This document shows positions 1-7,525 of a DNA stretch of 20,245 nt, in pieces. The position numbers and the translations under genes were made by a program. The notes under the pieces were generated by a model, which made no database searches, was not told the DNA's origin, and worked only from the letters and a program-made list of their open reading frames with translations. Within the stretch, counting starts at the first letter, position 1. Every line of letters begins with the position of its first letter. Source of the DNA: Chrysochromulina parva (lineage: Eukaryota > Haptophyta > Prymnesiales > Chrysochromulinaceae); NCBI GenBank assembly GCA_002887195.1, contig PJAB01000820.1:1-20245 (forward strand). The letters are read 5' to 3'.

Positions 1-1
1 C

Positions 2-163
2 CAGAGCGCCGGAGAAGCTCGCTGCAGGAGCCACGCGTCCGATGTCTCGGCAGCGCACGCTGAGGATGCCGGTGCGCCGCAGCACACGCGCTCGCCCTCG
101 GGCAGTGATGGCGCCTTGAGACGCACCATTGACAAGAGGGTTCCATCCATTGGTTTGTTTTGA
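2..163 (+). CDS. Possible 3' end of an upstream gene (partial, unassigned)
   Basis: The frame beginning at base 2 stays open from the window edge to a TGA at 161-163, giving about 53 residues rich in Ser, Ala, Asp and His and ending in a basic segment plus VPSIGLF. No domain is recognisable. The composition resembles a disordered C-terminal tail, but an open frame of this length is not remarkable in GC-rich DNA. It could equally be non-coding. Confidence 0.2.
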   Translation, partial: QSAGEARCRSHASDVSAAHAEDAGAPQHTRSPSGSDGALRRTIDKRVPSIGLF

Positions 164-986
164 TGCCCCACACGACGCAAAATTCATTTTACGATGTTTC
201 GCGGTGCCAAAATGCATGCACGTTGTCCCTCAACGTCAGAAATTCGTCTCATAATCTGTGGGTAGAAAAGTTGACTTTTGTCTCAGACTTGACAGTACCT
301 CTAACGAGGCGGGTAACCTTCGGGCGGCTAGAAATCCCCCCCCTACGTGGAGCCCCCACAAGTATAATGGCCTATACGGCCCGGGGTTCATCTGCATGAT
401 GACACCCCTACCCCCCTCCCGACACATCGAACCCCCCTTTTCCGAAGGGGAAGTCGCGAGGAAGGGACGAAGGGACGAAGGGACGAAGGGACGAAGGGAC
501 GAAGGGAGGTAGAACCTATCTCGGGGAGGATTTGCCGATGCGTGGCACCGCCCGCCCCTGTGGGTGGGGGGCGTCGGCCGTCGCGCCGCTGTGACGATTT
601 TCGGGTGCGAGTGACCGCTGACGTTCTAAGCTCTATTCAAATGGTCAATATCGAGAATGTGCGTGAATTTGTCCCAATTTTGTTCGCCGCACGTTCGCTT
701 TCCCAACCAGTGAATTCCGAAATCACCAAAATCCACAAAGCAGAAGTAATCGAAAAATACATGAACAAAATCTTTATTCTCAGAATACACGCTGCGCGTG
801 CGCGCGCAGATTTGGCTGAGATCTCTTAAGTTTGCGAGATTCGAGCGGAGTTGCGCTTGGTCCCCTTTTTGGAAACACTCTCAACGAAAAAATCTCGCGT
901 TGCGCGTTCCTATAGAGGATTACATAGAGGATCCCTTCATCACAATCCTCCGAGTGCGGGGCTTTTACCGTAGGAGGCGGTCAAGA
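164..986. other. Intergenic region upstream of the NF-YC-like gene
   Basis: No convincing gene. The left part is GC-rich with C-runs and an 8-bp tandem repeat; the stretch from about 600 to 800 is clearly more AT-rich and ends with a pyrimidine-rich segment and CAG (about 772-782). That could be an intron acceptor for a 5' UTR intron, or simply promoter DNA. Short open frames here start at non-ATG codons and have no recognisable domain. Confidence 0.4.
461..508. repeat. Tandem 8-bp repeat, GAAGGGAC x6
   Basis: Six consecutive 8-bp units of GAAGGGAC, the last ending in AG instead of AC. It is a purine-rich microsatellite in intergenic DNA. Eight is not a multiple of three, so it would cycle through frames if translated. 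Confidence 0.95.
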
Positions 987-1850
987 ATGATGAAAGAGAT
1001 CTTGCCCTTCCCCGTCCAGTCGCGCGTGACGAGCAAGCTCGATGCCGAGTTCACTCGCAAGTTCCTCGAGTCCACAAAGCTCGAGCTCGAAATGCGTGTG
1101 GCGGACCGAAGCGACCCTTCTTGGGAGAAGCGCATCCGCAACGAGTGGCCAATCGCCAGAGTCAAGAGGATCATGAAGTTTACGATAATGGGGAGACCAC
1201 GAATGATCTCCGCCGATGCAGTTTATCTCATGGCGTATGCCACGAGAGTTTTCCTGCGCCTCATCACGGCGCGTGCGGCACAGTACATGATTGCCGAAAA
1301 GCGCACCACGCTCTTGGTGAGAGACATTATTGCTGCTGTGAAGGGCTCGTCCAGTTGCGACTTCTTGCTCGACATCGTCGACGACTGGGAGCAGACACAC
1401 ATGTCCACGATGCCTACTTCCAAGCTGGGACGTACGGCTAAGAAGGCTCAGGCCGCTCTTTCCAACCAGGGACTTAAAGTCGCTCCTTCCGCGCAGGGAC
1501 TTAAGCCCGATCCTTCCGCGCAAGCACTTCAGGCCGCTCCTTCCGCTTTGCTGCCGCGCCCGCCGCCAGGATCGGGAGCGGCGTACCAGGAACGCGATGC
1601 CTATCGTCCCCAGCCCCTGTGGCCCATGCCGGGGACGGGATGCGAAACACCACAGATGGGAAGCTTCGATCTCGGTGCCGAGCTTCGCCAGTGGGGCACT
1701 GATCTTCTGAGCGACCGCTTCACTCAAGAATCGGTAGATACTGGCATCGCGTTAGAGTGGGAAGCAGCGCAGCTAGCGCTCGAGCTAGACAGCTTTGAGC
1801 TCGACGGCAAGCTTCCCCACTGGGCGCACGTGCTGGATGTGCGTGCCTGA
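987..1850 (+). CDS. NF-YC (HAP5)-like histone-fold transcription factor subunit
   Basis: Predicted 287-residue nuclear protein with a CBFD/NF-YB/HMF histone fold at about residues 54-131: WPIARVKRIMK, then RMISADAVYLMA, then a KRTTLLVRDIIAAV segment and FLLDIV, in the order and spacing of NF-YC. NF-YC pairs with NF-YB and, with NF-YA, binds CCAAT boxes. A basic N-terminal extension precedes the fold. The tail carries three 9-residue repeats (159-185) and a Leu/acidic C terminus (about 225-277) that could activate transcription. The reading frame extends upstream, but 987 is its first ATG, with a purine at -3 and a second ATG directly after. The fold diverges from canonical NF-YC, for example VYLMAYATRVFLRL where APVLFAKACELFI is usual, so a DRAP1- or Pol-epsilon-subunit-like protein is the alternative. 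Confidence 0.75.
   Translation: MMKEILPFPVQSRVTSKLDAEFTRKFLESTKLELEMRVADRSDPSWEKRIRNEWPIARVKRIMKFTIMGRPRMISADAVYLMAYATRVFLRLITARAAQYMIAEKRTTLLVRDIIAAVKGSSSCDFLLDIVDDWEQTHMSTMPTSKLGRTAKKAQAALSNQGLKVAPSAQGLKPDPSAQALQAAPSALLPRPPPGSGAAYQERDAYRPQPLWPMPGTGCETPQMGSFDLGAELRQWGTDLLSDRFTQESVDTGIALEWEAAQLALELDSFELDGKLPHWAHVLDVRA
1461..1541 (+). repeat. Three in-frame 27-bp repeats inside the NF-YC-like gene
   Basis: Three adjacent 27-bp units encode the 9-residue repeats SNQGLKVAP, SAQGLKPDP and SAQALQAAP. The units keep frame and have diverged at a few positions. They lie in the linker after the histone fold. Confidence 0.9.
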
Positions 1851-1918
1851 TCGGATGCCGTGAGAACGAAGGCGGGAACGGATGCCGCCGCGCTGTGCAT
1901 GACGTTCGTCGCGTCCCG

Positions 1919-2170
1919 GCGTATACGCAGCGTCGGGTGTGTATACGCAGGTAGGTGCGCATACGCACCCGACGCCGCGTTTACGCATATGTGCTTGTAC
2001 GCGGCGGTGGGTGCGTATACGCAGCGGGTGCGTTTCCGCACCTGGGTGCGTATACGCAGGTGGGTGCGTTTACGCGAGCCCTGGGTGCGTATACGCAGCG
2101 GGTGTGTATACGCACCCCCTCGCGTATACACAGGTTTCTGCGTATGCACCCCCGACCGCGTAAACGCAGG
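1919..2170. repeat. Degenerate ~18-bp tandem array built on the palindrome TGCGTATACGCA
   Basis: About 14 units are spaced 17-21 bp apart, with cores near 1921, 1941, 1960, 1979, 1997, 2015, 2032, 2050, 2068, 2089, 2106, 2123, 2141 and 2160. The best units read GGGTGCGTATACGCAG, whose TGCGTATACGCA centre is a perfect 12-bp palindrome. Others vary at one to three positions (GTTTACGC, GTTTCCGC, GTATGCAC). The array begins about 70 bp after the NF-YC-like stop codon. Because 18 is divisible by three, it opens long frames on both strands. Confidence 0.9.
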
Positions 2171-2763
2171 AATCGATGAACCGTAATGGTGCTTGGTGGT
2201 GCGTAGTATGATGGTGCGAGTGGTGCTGTTGACGTCGTGTCGGTGTTGGACTGTGTGTGTCGTGACGAAGAGTGGTGGAGAATAAGCAGAGAATACATGA
2301 GAGAATAAGGTCTCACAAAGTGGGGACGAGACCCCTCTCGTGAAAAGAGTATGAAAAGAGCATGGAAAAGAGACCCTGGACGCTGGGGGACCTGTCACCG
2401 GTGACGGGCTGAGGCTCCGGTGGGCGGCGTGTGCGTGAGGGCTGGAGCCTGACGGGGCGGGGCGGGACGCGGCACGCGGGGACGACGCGGGCCGCCCGGT
2501 CCGCCGGAGCCGCTCTCGCGTCCTGCGAACAAGAGAAACGCCGCATAAAAGTGAACGCTTGTAACACAGAAAACTGTCAGAGCTCGCCGATCCGAAGCGA
2601 AGCAGGCGATCTGATGAGCGATGACCCTGAGCAGCATCCTCCACAATGGCGCAATGCCATCACCAACGCCGCACACACAGTGGCCTTGCCGTGCATGCGG
2701 TCGGCACTCTCTCCTCCGAGAAGTTGGCGAGCTTCAGCTTGCCTGATTCGGCCAGCAGCTCGC

Positions 2764-2809
2764 GCACGCCCATCTGCAGATTCCATCTGGACGTGCCAGA
2801 TGGGCGTGC
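2764..2809. repeat. Perfect 13-bp inverted repeat downstream of the NAPRT-like gene
   Basis: The arm GCACGCCCATCTG (2764-2776) is perfectly complementary to CAGATGGGCGTGC (2797-2809), with a 20-nt loop that contains a further CATCTGG. On the minus strand it lies 71 nt after the stop codon of the nicotinate phosphoribosyltransferase-like gene, so it would fold in that transcript's 3' UTR. Confidence 0.85.
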
Positions 2810-2810
2810 C

Positions 2811-2875
2811 ATGAGCAGGGAGCTTCCTGATTAGGCCACGAGGAGCGTCCTAATTAGGCCATGAGAGGGAGCTGG
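2811..2875. repeat. Degenerate ~25-bp direct repeat (GAGGGAGC..CCT.ATTAGGCC)
   Basis: The segment TTCCTGATTAGGCCACGAG is followed about 24 bp later by GTCCTAATTAGGCCATGAG, each flanked by AGGGAGC-like sequence; about two and a half units. It ends within 5 bp of the stop codon of the neighbouring minus-strand gene. Confidence 0.7.
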
Positions 2876-2879
2876 ACGC

Positions 2880-4871
2880 TCAAGCACACGTGCAGCTCAC
2901 TGCAGCACTGTTGGACAGCGCTCGGGACGGCGCGGCGCCTCCTCTGTCTCTCGTCACCTCCTGCTCGGCCGATTCGGTGGGCAGCTGCGCCGCGGCGGCC
3001 TCGACGGTGTCGGCGTACGCGAGCAGGTTTCGGCGCATCGCCGGGTACGGCTCGAACCCGGCTGCTTGGGCGAGCGTACGCACGCAGCGGACGAGGGCGT
3101 GGGCGTCCTGTTGGCACAGGAGCGGCGGAGTGCTCTCCCCGCGCACCTCGGCATCGTGCTTGCGGTCGCCCGCAGCTGCGTACCGCACGAAACGCTCAAA
3201 CATGGCCTCGCCGTCCGTCTCGTCGGACATGATCACCTTGGGTCTCGCCTGCGCCTCATGCTGCTGAGGGTCATAATCGGCCCAAGAGCCACTGCCCAGC
3301 CCAAAATCACCGAGCTTGCCCGCGTACCCGGTGAGCACCGCCTGGCTGGCCGGGTCGAGATAGCACGCCTTGGTCACCTTAGCAGCGAGGGAGAACTCTG
3401 TATGGGTGCGTCGGCGCTCGCCAAGCGCGCCGCCGATTCCGAAGGCCACGTACCCAAGCTGAACGCCCTCGAGGAGCATGGGGAAGGCTTCGATGTCACT
3501 CGCCATGCGCCGCTGCTCTGCGAAGATGGCCGAGAAGCGTTCGAGCTGCCCGCTGTCCTGGCGCGCCATCGCGACCTCGCCAAGCAGCCCGCACTCGGCC
3601 AGGAGGTATTTGAAGGTCGCCGATCCGAAAGCGTCCGTGAGGACCGCCTTGTTGCCCGTGCACGCCCAGAAGAGTACGGTCCAGAGTACGGACGAGAGAG
3701 GGAATCGCCCGTCGAGCTCCGGATGCATCGCGATCATCGCCATCGGCCCCTCGTGCGCGGAGGTGCCGATCAGGTTCTGGGGCACGCCGCGCCCGCCGAG
3801 CACTCGTCCAGCGAGCAGCGACGAGGTCGTGCGCGCGACTCCCCACACCTCCGCTAAGTAGAGGTGCTGGAGCAAGTGGAATTCGGGGTGCGGCGCGCGG
3901 CGCGACGAGAAGAACGCGACGATCGCGTGCTTGGGCGCGAGCACGTGAGTCTGCACCTGGTGCGCGGCAAGGGCGAAGTTGACCAGCGCCTCGTTGCACC
4001 ACGCGACGCCGTCCTCATCGCCCTCGGCGCACATCCAGCCCGTCATGAACTGGCACATGCATTGGAGCACGGGCGTCTCCACAAAGGTGACCCGGAACCA
4101 CGGCCCCTGCGCGAGCACCACCGCCTGCCCATGCTGCTCCACCACGCGCACCTCGCATGCCTCGGTGCTCCCGCTAAAGTCCGCACCTTCGGGCAGCAGC
4201 GTGAAGAGCGGACTGCCGTCGAGCGCGGCAGTCCACGGGTCGACCATCGGAGCGAGCGAGTTTTCGATGACTGCGGCGCCCGGGAAGCGCTGCGCCATCA
4301 GCAAGCGGATCGTCGCCGCGTCGAAGCGGCGCGCGCCCACGGCCGTGAGTGCAGCGCGGAAGACCGGCCGCGCCACCTCCCAGCAGCTCACGCGGGACGC
4401 ACTTCGACCAACGTCGAAAACGCCCAGAGTCCTCTCGACGCCATCCTTCTTGAAGCCCGAACGGCGGCGCAGCTGCGACTGGAAGCAGCACTGCGGGTAG
4501 CCCAGGCCGCCGGGCGTTGCCTGCGCGTACATGTACTGCACGCGCGACATCACGAGCTTGTAGTAGTCGTTGAAGTCCGTCGCCTGCATCTCGGCGTCCT
4601 CTACGAGCGGAAAAGTGCTCGATGCCGCGCGCGCCCACACCGCAAACTGAACCACGATCTCCTTCGCGCGCGCCACGTCGCCTTCGAGCCCGGCCGCCTT
4701 GAGCTGCGCCTCCGGGATTTGCCAGTCGCCGCTGGCCGTCTCGGGCAGCGCCTCAATGGCTGCGAGCAGCTCCTTGTGCCGCTCAGAAGCACTCTGGAAC
4801 GTCATGGCCTCACCTTTGGGCAGCGGGTCCTGCACGGATCGGTCGCCCATGCAGCAGGAAAATGCGCCCAT
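2880..4871 (-). CDS. Nicotinate phosphoribosyltransferase-like protein (PncB/NPT1 family)
   Basis: Predicted 663-residue protein resembling nicotinate phosphoribosyltransferase, which makes nicotinate mononucleotide from nicotinate and PRPP in NAD salvage. Landmarks in family order: DFNDYYKLVM near residue 99 (family: D.YKL.M), GPWFRVTFVETPVL near 256 (PncB: GPWREVILWEVPLL), RR at about 324, LIGTSAHEGP at 367-376 with the conserved His 373, LTDAF at about 411, RQDSGQ at 437-442 (RHDSGD in PncB) and FGIGGAL at 477. Differences (SSRRAP for GTRRR, RQDSGQ for RHDSGD) leave activity uncertain. It is longer than typical 400-540-residue enzymes, with an extended N terminus and an Ala-rich tail. ATG 4871 is the first in frame and gives MGAFSCC, which resembles a lipidation signal; ATG 4805 is an alternative, and an upstream exon is possible. 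No intron is needed. Confidence 0.7.
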   Translation of the reverse strand: MGAFSCCMGDRSVQDPLPKGEAMTFQSASERHKELLAAIEALPETASGDWQIPEAQLKAAGLEGDVARAKEIVVQFAVWARAASSTFPLVEDAEMQATDFNDYYKLVMSRVQYMYAQATPGGLGYPQCCFQSQLRRRSGFKKDGVERTLGVFDVGRSASRVSCWEVARPVFRAALTAVGARRFDAATIRLLMAQRFPGAAVIENSLAPMVDPWTAALDGSPLFTLLPEGADFSGSTEACEVRVVEQHGQAVVLAQGPWFRVTFVETPVLQCMCQFMTGWMCAEGDEDGVAWCNEALVNFALAAHQVQTHVLAPKHAIVAFFSSRRAPHPEFHLLQHLYLAEVWGVARTTSSLLAGRVLGGRGVPQNLIGTSAHEGPMAMIAMHPELDGRFPLSSVLWTVLFWACTGNKAVLTDAFGSATFKYLLAECGLLGEVAMARQDSGQLERFSAIFAEQRRMASDIEAFPMLLEGVQLGYVAFGIGGALGERRRTHTEFSLAAKVTKACYLDPASQAVLTGYAGKLGDFGLGSGSWADYDPQQHEAQARPKVIMSDETDGEAMFERFVRYAAAGDRKHDAEVRGESTPPLLCQQDAHALVRCVRTLAQAAGFEPYPAMRRNLLAYADTVEAAAAQLPTESAEQEVTRDRGGAAPSRALSNSAAVSCTCA

Positions 4872-4908
4872 TGAGCGTGGCCTATCCTGGTTGCGCGCCT
4901 CTCCGCAC

Positions 4909-4953
4909 CCCAGGGTGCGCGTCCTGGCCCTGCGAAAGTGCCCAGGGTGCGCG
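4909..4953. repeat. Direct repeat CCCAGGGTGCGCG, two copies 32 bp apart
   Basis: Exact 13-bp copies at 4909-4921 and 4941-4953, some 40-80 bp upstream of ATG 4871 on the minus strand. The spacing of about three helical turns fits paired factor binding, but that is inference. Confidence 0.8.
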
Positions 4954-5097
4954 CAGGTTGGCTCCAAAAACGAGTCTCTCCTATGTAGTTACGTCGAAAC
5001 TTATTTCTGTCGCCTCTAGATCTCCGCCCACTCCCTTCCACCACAGCTGGCTTCCGGAGCACATTCGATAGGCAATAGGCTTCCGTATGGTTGTCTG

Positions 5098-5114
5098 AGA
5101 CTGAGTCTCAGTCT
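5098..5114. repeat. Near-perfect palindrome AGACTGAG-T-CTCAGTCT
   Basis: Eight-base arms around a single central T. A shorter version, CTCAGT-AG-ACTGAG, occurs at 8746-8759. Function unknown. Confidence 0.85.
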
Positions 5115-5393
5115 GTTCGCGTGTTTTTCGTTATGATTGTGTAAACCGTAAAGACTTGAAGATAAAAAGCTTAAGCTACCTGGCAATTGCCCTCTACGTA
5201 CCTCCGCAGTAGGCGGATGCGTTTCGTGCAACGAAAACCCGATCGTGACGACCTCTAGTGACACCCCCACTGTGTCCATGTTCAGGTCCGAGGTGAAGCG
5301 AAGGTGTGACAAACCGCAAGCGCACCCTGCACACACATGCGCTACGGACAGCTCCCTTCGTTTTTCGCCTCCGCCTCTCGACTCTGGTCGCAA

Positions 5394-5432
5394 ACCTGGG
5401 TCTTGCACCTGGGACCTGGGGCCTGGACCTGG
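5394..5432. repeat. Short ACCTGGG tandem motif run
   Basis: ACCTGGG, ACCTGGG, ACCTGGGG, GCCTGG and ACCTGG follow one another in 39 bp, just 3' of the UBA/ZZ gene on the minus strand. Simple low-complexity DNA. Confidence 0.75.
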
Positions 5433-5474
5433 CATCCATGTCCTGCGGCCTGCCCTTGAGGCTGTATCATCCTC

Positions 5475-6368
5475 TCACGCCCCCACAAACGACATCTTCA
5501 TGAAGCGGTGCCCCACCCGCCACTTTGCGCCCTCGGCCGACCACATGCATGCCTCGCACAGGTCGAAATGGCTCCTGGTCAGGCACTGGAAGCGGTGGCC
5601 TACCACTGGCCCCTCGCACCCGTCGCATACGACGCTCAGGTGCACCTGCGGCTGCGGCTCCGGCGTGTACTGGTAGGAACCCTGCTGGCTGGACGGAGGC
5701 GCAGCCATCGGAGCCGCCGGAAGCTCCTCCTCGTCGTCGTCGAGCGGTGGCCGGTCGGCCTCCGGCGCAGACGCTCGAGCCTGCTCGGCAAAGACGCCCG
5801 AGCCGAGCCGATGCGCGCTGCTCGTTGCTGGCGCCTCGGCCATCGCGTCCGGCGCTTCAGCCATGCTTCGGCCTCGGCCTCGGCGCCATGCGTCGGCCTC
5901 GTCCGCTCCCTCATCCGAGGAGGCAGCGGCATGGAAGCCCGGGGGAATGGTGCTTTGCTCGTGACCCGTGGCAAGGTGCTCGAAGACAATCGTGCCCGCC
6001 GCGCTCACTCGCGACCCCCACCCGTCAGGCAGGCCGGCGACAAACACTGGCATCGGCTCGTATGTCGGCTGTGCGGGCGGAGGCCGTGAGCGCTTGTGAA
6101 ACCCAGAAGCCGCGGCGACTCCTTGCTGCATATGCAGCTGGACCGCTACATGGGGGTTAAAGTTACTGGCCTCAAGATAAAACGTCGCGATATCTGGCTC
6201 CACATGCAGCACATCGACCAGAACTGCGACAAGACTGTCCTGGTCGTCATGCGTGGTTGCGCCCAGCTTCGTGACGAGGCTATCTAGAGCGGAGTCGAGG
6301 TCTGACGGGGTATCGTGCGCGCGCCCACGCTTAGCGGCAGCGGCAGAGGCGGAAGGAGCGCCGTCCAT
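5475..6368 (-). CDS. UBA-like / WW-like / ZZ zinc-finger protein
   Basis: Predicted 297-residue protein with three small binding modules. Residues 44-82 (DSLVAVLVDVLHVEPDIATFYLEASNFNPHVAVQLHM in two halves) resemble the UBA-like helices of ILRUN/FAF1-type proteins, which often bind ubiquitin. Residues 113-144 begin LPDGWGSRV and end STIPPGF, a WW-like fold whose second Trp is replaced by Ile. Residues 246-290 form a ZZ zinc finger: Cys248, Cys251, Cys262, Cys271, Cys274 and His287, with only one obvious His of the usual pair. Acidic, Pro/Ala-rich, probably disordered linkers connect them. The set suggests a ubiquitin- or autophagy-linked adaptor. The ATG at 6366-6368 is followed directly by a plausible UBA-bearing N terminus. 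The FKBP gene starts divergently 95 bp away. Confidence 0.7.
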   Translation of the reverse strand: MDGAPSASAAAAKRGRAHDTPSDLDSALDSLVTKLGATTHDDQDSLVAVLVDVLHVEPDIATFYLEASNFNPHVAVQLHMQQGVAAASGFHKRSRPPPAQPTYEPMPVFVAGLPDGWGSRVSAAGTIVFEHLATGHEQSTIPPGFHAAASSDEGADEADAWRRGRGRSMAEAPDAMAEAPATSSAHRLGSGVFAEQARASAPEADRPPLDDDEEELPAAPMAAPPSSQQGSYQYTPEPQPQVHLSVVCDGCEGPVVGHRFQCLTRSHFDLCEACMWSAEGAKWRVGHRFMKMSFVGA

Positions 6369-6463
6369 GGCTGGGGCGTTCTAGGCGGCGGTTTCCGCGT
6401 TCCCACGAGCACACAATTCCAGATATGTGAGCCCCGCACCTCTTGTGGAAAGCCTCTCTGTAA
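6369..6463. promoter_or_regulatory. Compact divergent promoter between the UBA/ZZ and FKBP genes
   Basis: Only 95 bp separate the two head-to-head start codons, up to 125 bp if the FKBP starts at 6494. Both 5' UTRs and core promoters must fit here or overlap coding sequence. I see no TATA box or other named motif. Confidence 0.5.
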
Positions 6464-7525
6464 ATGTTTCGGACGAGGATTCCCATGGGAAACATGTCTC
6501 TTCGTTCAGTCCTCTTCGTGGTGCTCGCTGGGTCGCTGCAGCCAGCCACGGCCGGCACGAATGCGTTCGGCAAGAAATTTTTGGCAGAGAACGGCCAGAA
6601 GCCGGGTGTCGTCACCTTGCGTTCGGGTCTGCAGTACAAGGTCTTGCAAGACGGTGATGGCGAGAAGCACCCAAACGTTGGCACCGATTGCTCGTGCCAC
6701 TACGAGGGCCGTACGGCCCAGGAGTGGTCCAAAGATCCCAAAGGAAAGAAATTCGACTCGTCCTTTGACCGCGGCTCGCCCGCGAACTTTGCGCCCAACG
6801 GCGTCATCGCCGGATGGACAGAGGCGATGCAGTTGATGGTCGAAGGCGACAAGTGGGAGCTGTAGGATGGCGGCCGAATTCGAAGCTCATCCACAACGAG
6901 CGCTTTGGCTGACTTGATGCGCTGACGGACAGCCCGCTCGATTCGCGCCGCTTGGGGAAGGTACATTCCGTCAGAGCTCGCCTACGGCGACAGCGGCCAG
7001 GGTGGTGACATCAAGGGCGGCGACGTGCTGGTGTTCACGCTGCACATGATCAAGATCAACGGTGCCGGCAAGCCCGCAGAGTCGCGAGGGCCGCCGCCGT
7101 ACACGGTCCTCGGCAACGGCCCCGGCGAGCTCAGCTACGACTCGTGGGTTGCGAGCACTCGCGCGGCTTGCCTCGAAACTTGCCCTCCGAAGGTACTCGC
7201 AGTGCTGCGCCAGCCCGTCGGGGGTTCCAAAGTGTTCCTTGGCTTCAAGGCGGCGGCACGGCAGAGCGCCAAGGCGGCGGATGGCAGCATGTACGCGATG
7301 ACCGCGAGCTCCAAGTTTGAGAAGGGCAAGTACACGACGGATGCCGTCGCGCACGCCCTGCAGCTGACTGCCCCAGCGGTGTACGTGCAGGCTGCTGGTG
7401 CGACCGGTTGGACGAAATGCGAGATTGGCAGGCCAACGGACTCGACGCAGGAGGCGATCCAGCAGGCGGTGGCCAGCTGCGCCGTGGCCGCCGCGGCCAC
7501 CGTGGGCGTCAAGGCCGAGCTGTGA
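6464..7525 (+). CDS. FKBP-type peptidyl-prolyl isomerase with signal peptide and novel C-terminal domain (two exons)
   Basis: Exons 6464-6861 and 6961-7525 join to a 320-residue protein. Splicing turns WEL-stop into WEL-YIPSELAYGD, the exact FKBP consensus. The FKBP domain covers about 48-164: CHYEGR, FDSSFDRG, GVIAGWTEAM, YIPSELAYG and VFTLHMIKI, with the FKBP12 pocket residues Tyr26, Asp37, Val55, Ile56, Trp59, Tyr82 and Phe99 all matched. This predicts prolyl cis-trans isomerase activity. Residues 11-31 (MSLRSVLFVVLAGSLQPATAG) form a signal peptide, so it enters the ER or a complex plastid. ATG 6494 has better context (A at -3) than 6464 or 6485. Residues 184-320, with CLETC and a beta-alpha pattern, match no family I know; a thioredoxin-like fold is a weak guess. 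The stop region is duplicated (GAGCTGTGAAC twice). Confidence 0.88.
6862..6960 (+). other. GT-AG intron in the FKBP gene (99 bp)
   Basis: The donor follows GAGCT as GTAGGA and the acceptor is GGGGAAG just before GTACATTCC. Joining restores a split Leu codon (CT+G) and the FKBP motif. GCTGAC (about 6920-6925) lies roughly 35 nt before the acceptor and could be the branch site. There is no clear polypyrimidine tract. Confidence 0.9.

Larger units (their letters stand above)
1851..2879. other. Repeat-rich intergenic region between convergent genes
   Basis: This kilobase separates the 3' ends of the NF-YC-like gene (+) and the nicotinate phosphoribosyltransferase-like gene (-). It holds the palindromic ~18-bp array (about 1919-2170), an AG-rich tract (2265-2380), a GC-rich unannotated stretch (2390-2530), a perfect 13-bp inverted repeat (2764-2809) and a degenerate ~25-bp repeat (2811-2875). 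A 306-residue minus-strand open frame crosses it, but that is the palindromic array read as hexapeptides. Confidence 0.6.
4872..5474. other. Intergenic region between two minus-strand genes
   Basis: Promoter side of the nicotinate phosphoribosyltransferase-like gene and 3' side of the UBA/ZZ gene. It contains a 13-bp direct repeat (4909-4953), an AT-richer stretch (4970-5200) with a 17-bp near-palindrome (5098-5114), and a run of ACCTGG motifs (5394-5432). No protein-coding evidence is seen. Confidence 0.45.

Noticed and set aside
542..829. 95-residue plus-strand open frame before the NF-YC-like gene
   Set aside because: It starts at GTG, has no domain and spans a composition change; more likely promoter or 5' UTR.
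981..1727. 248-residue minus-strand open frame
   Set aside because: It is antisense to the NF-YC-like gene, whose sense frame has a recognisable histone fold. GC-rich third positions keep the antisense open.
1919..2170. CRISPR array
   Set aside because: Units are contiguous, degenerate and only ~18 bp, with no unique spacers and no cas genes; the host is a eukaryote.
1724..2644. 306-residue minus-strand open frame with His/Arg/Tyr-rich hexapeptides
   Set aside because: Its middle is the 18-bp palindromic array read in frame, and the rest is antisense to the NF-YC-like gene or low-complexity Ser/Arg/Pro. The other frames over the array are equally open.
3864..4874. 336-residue plus-strand open frame
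   Set aside because: Arg/His/Leu-rich antisense of the NAPRT-like gene with no domain features.
6464..7525. FKBP as a pseudogene broken by a premature stop
   Set aside because: The stop lies at a GT donor, and joining to an AG acceptor 99 bp on restores the exact family motif in frame, so an intron is the simpler reading.
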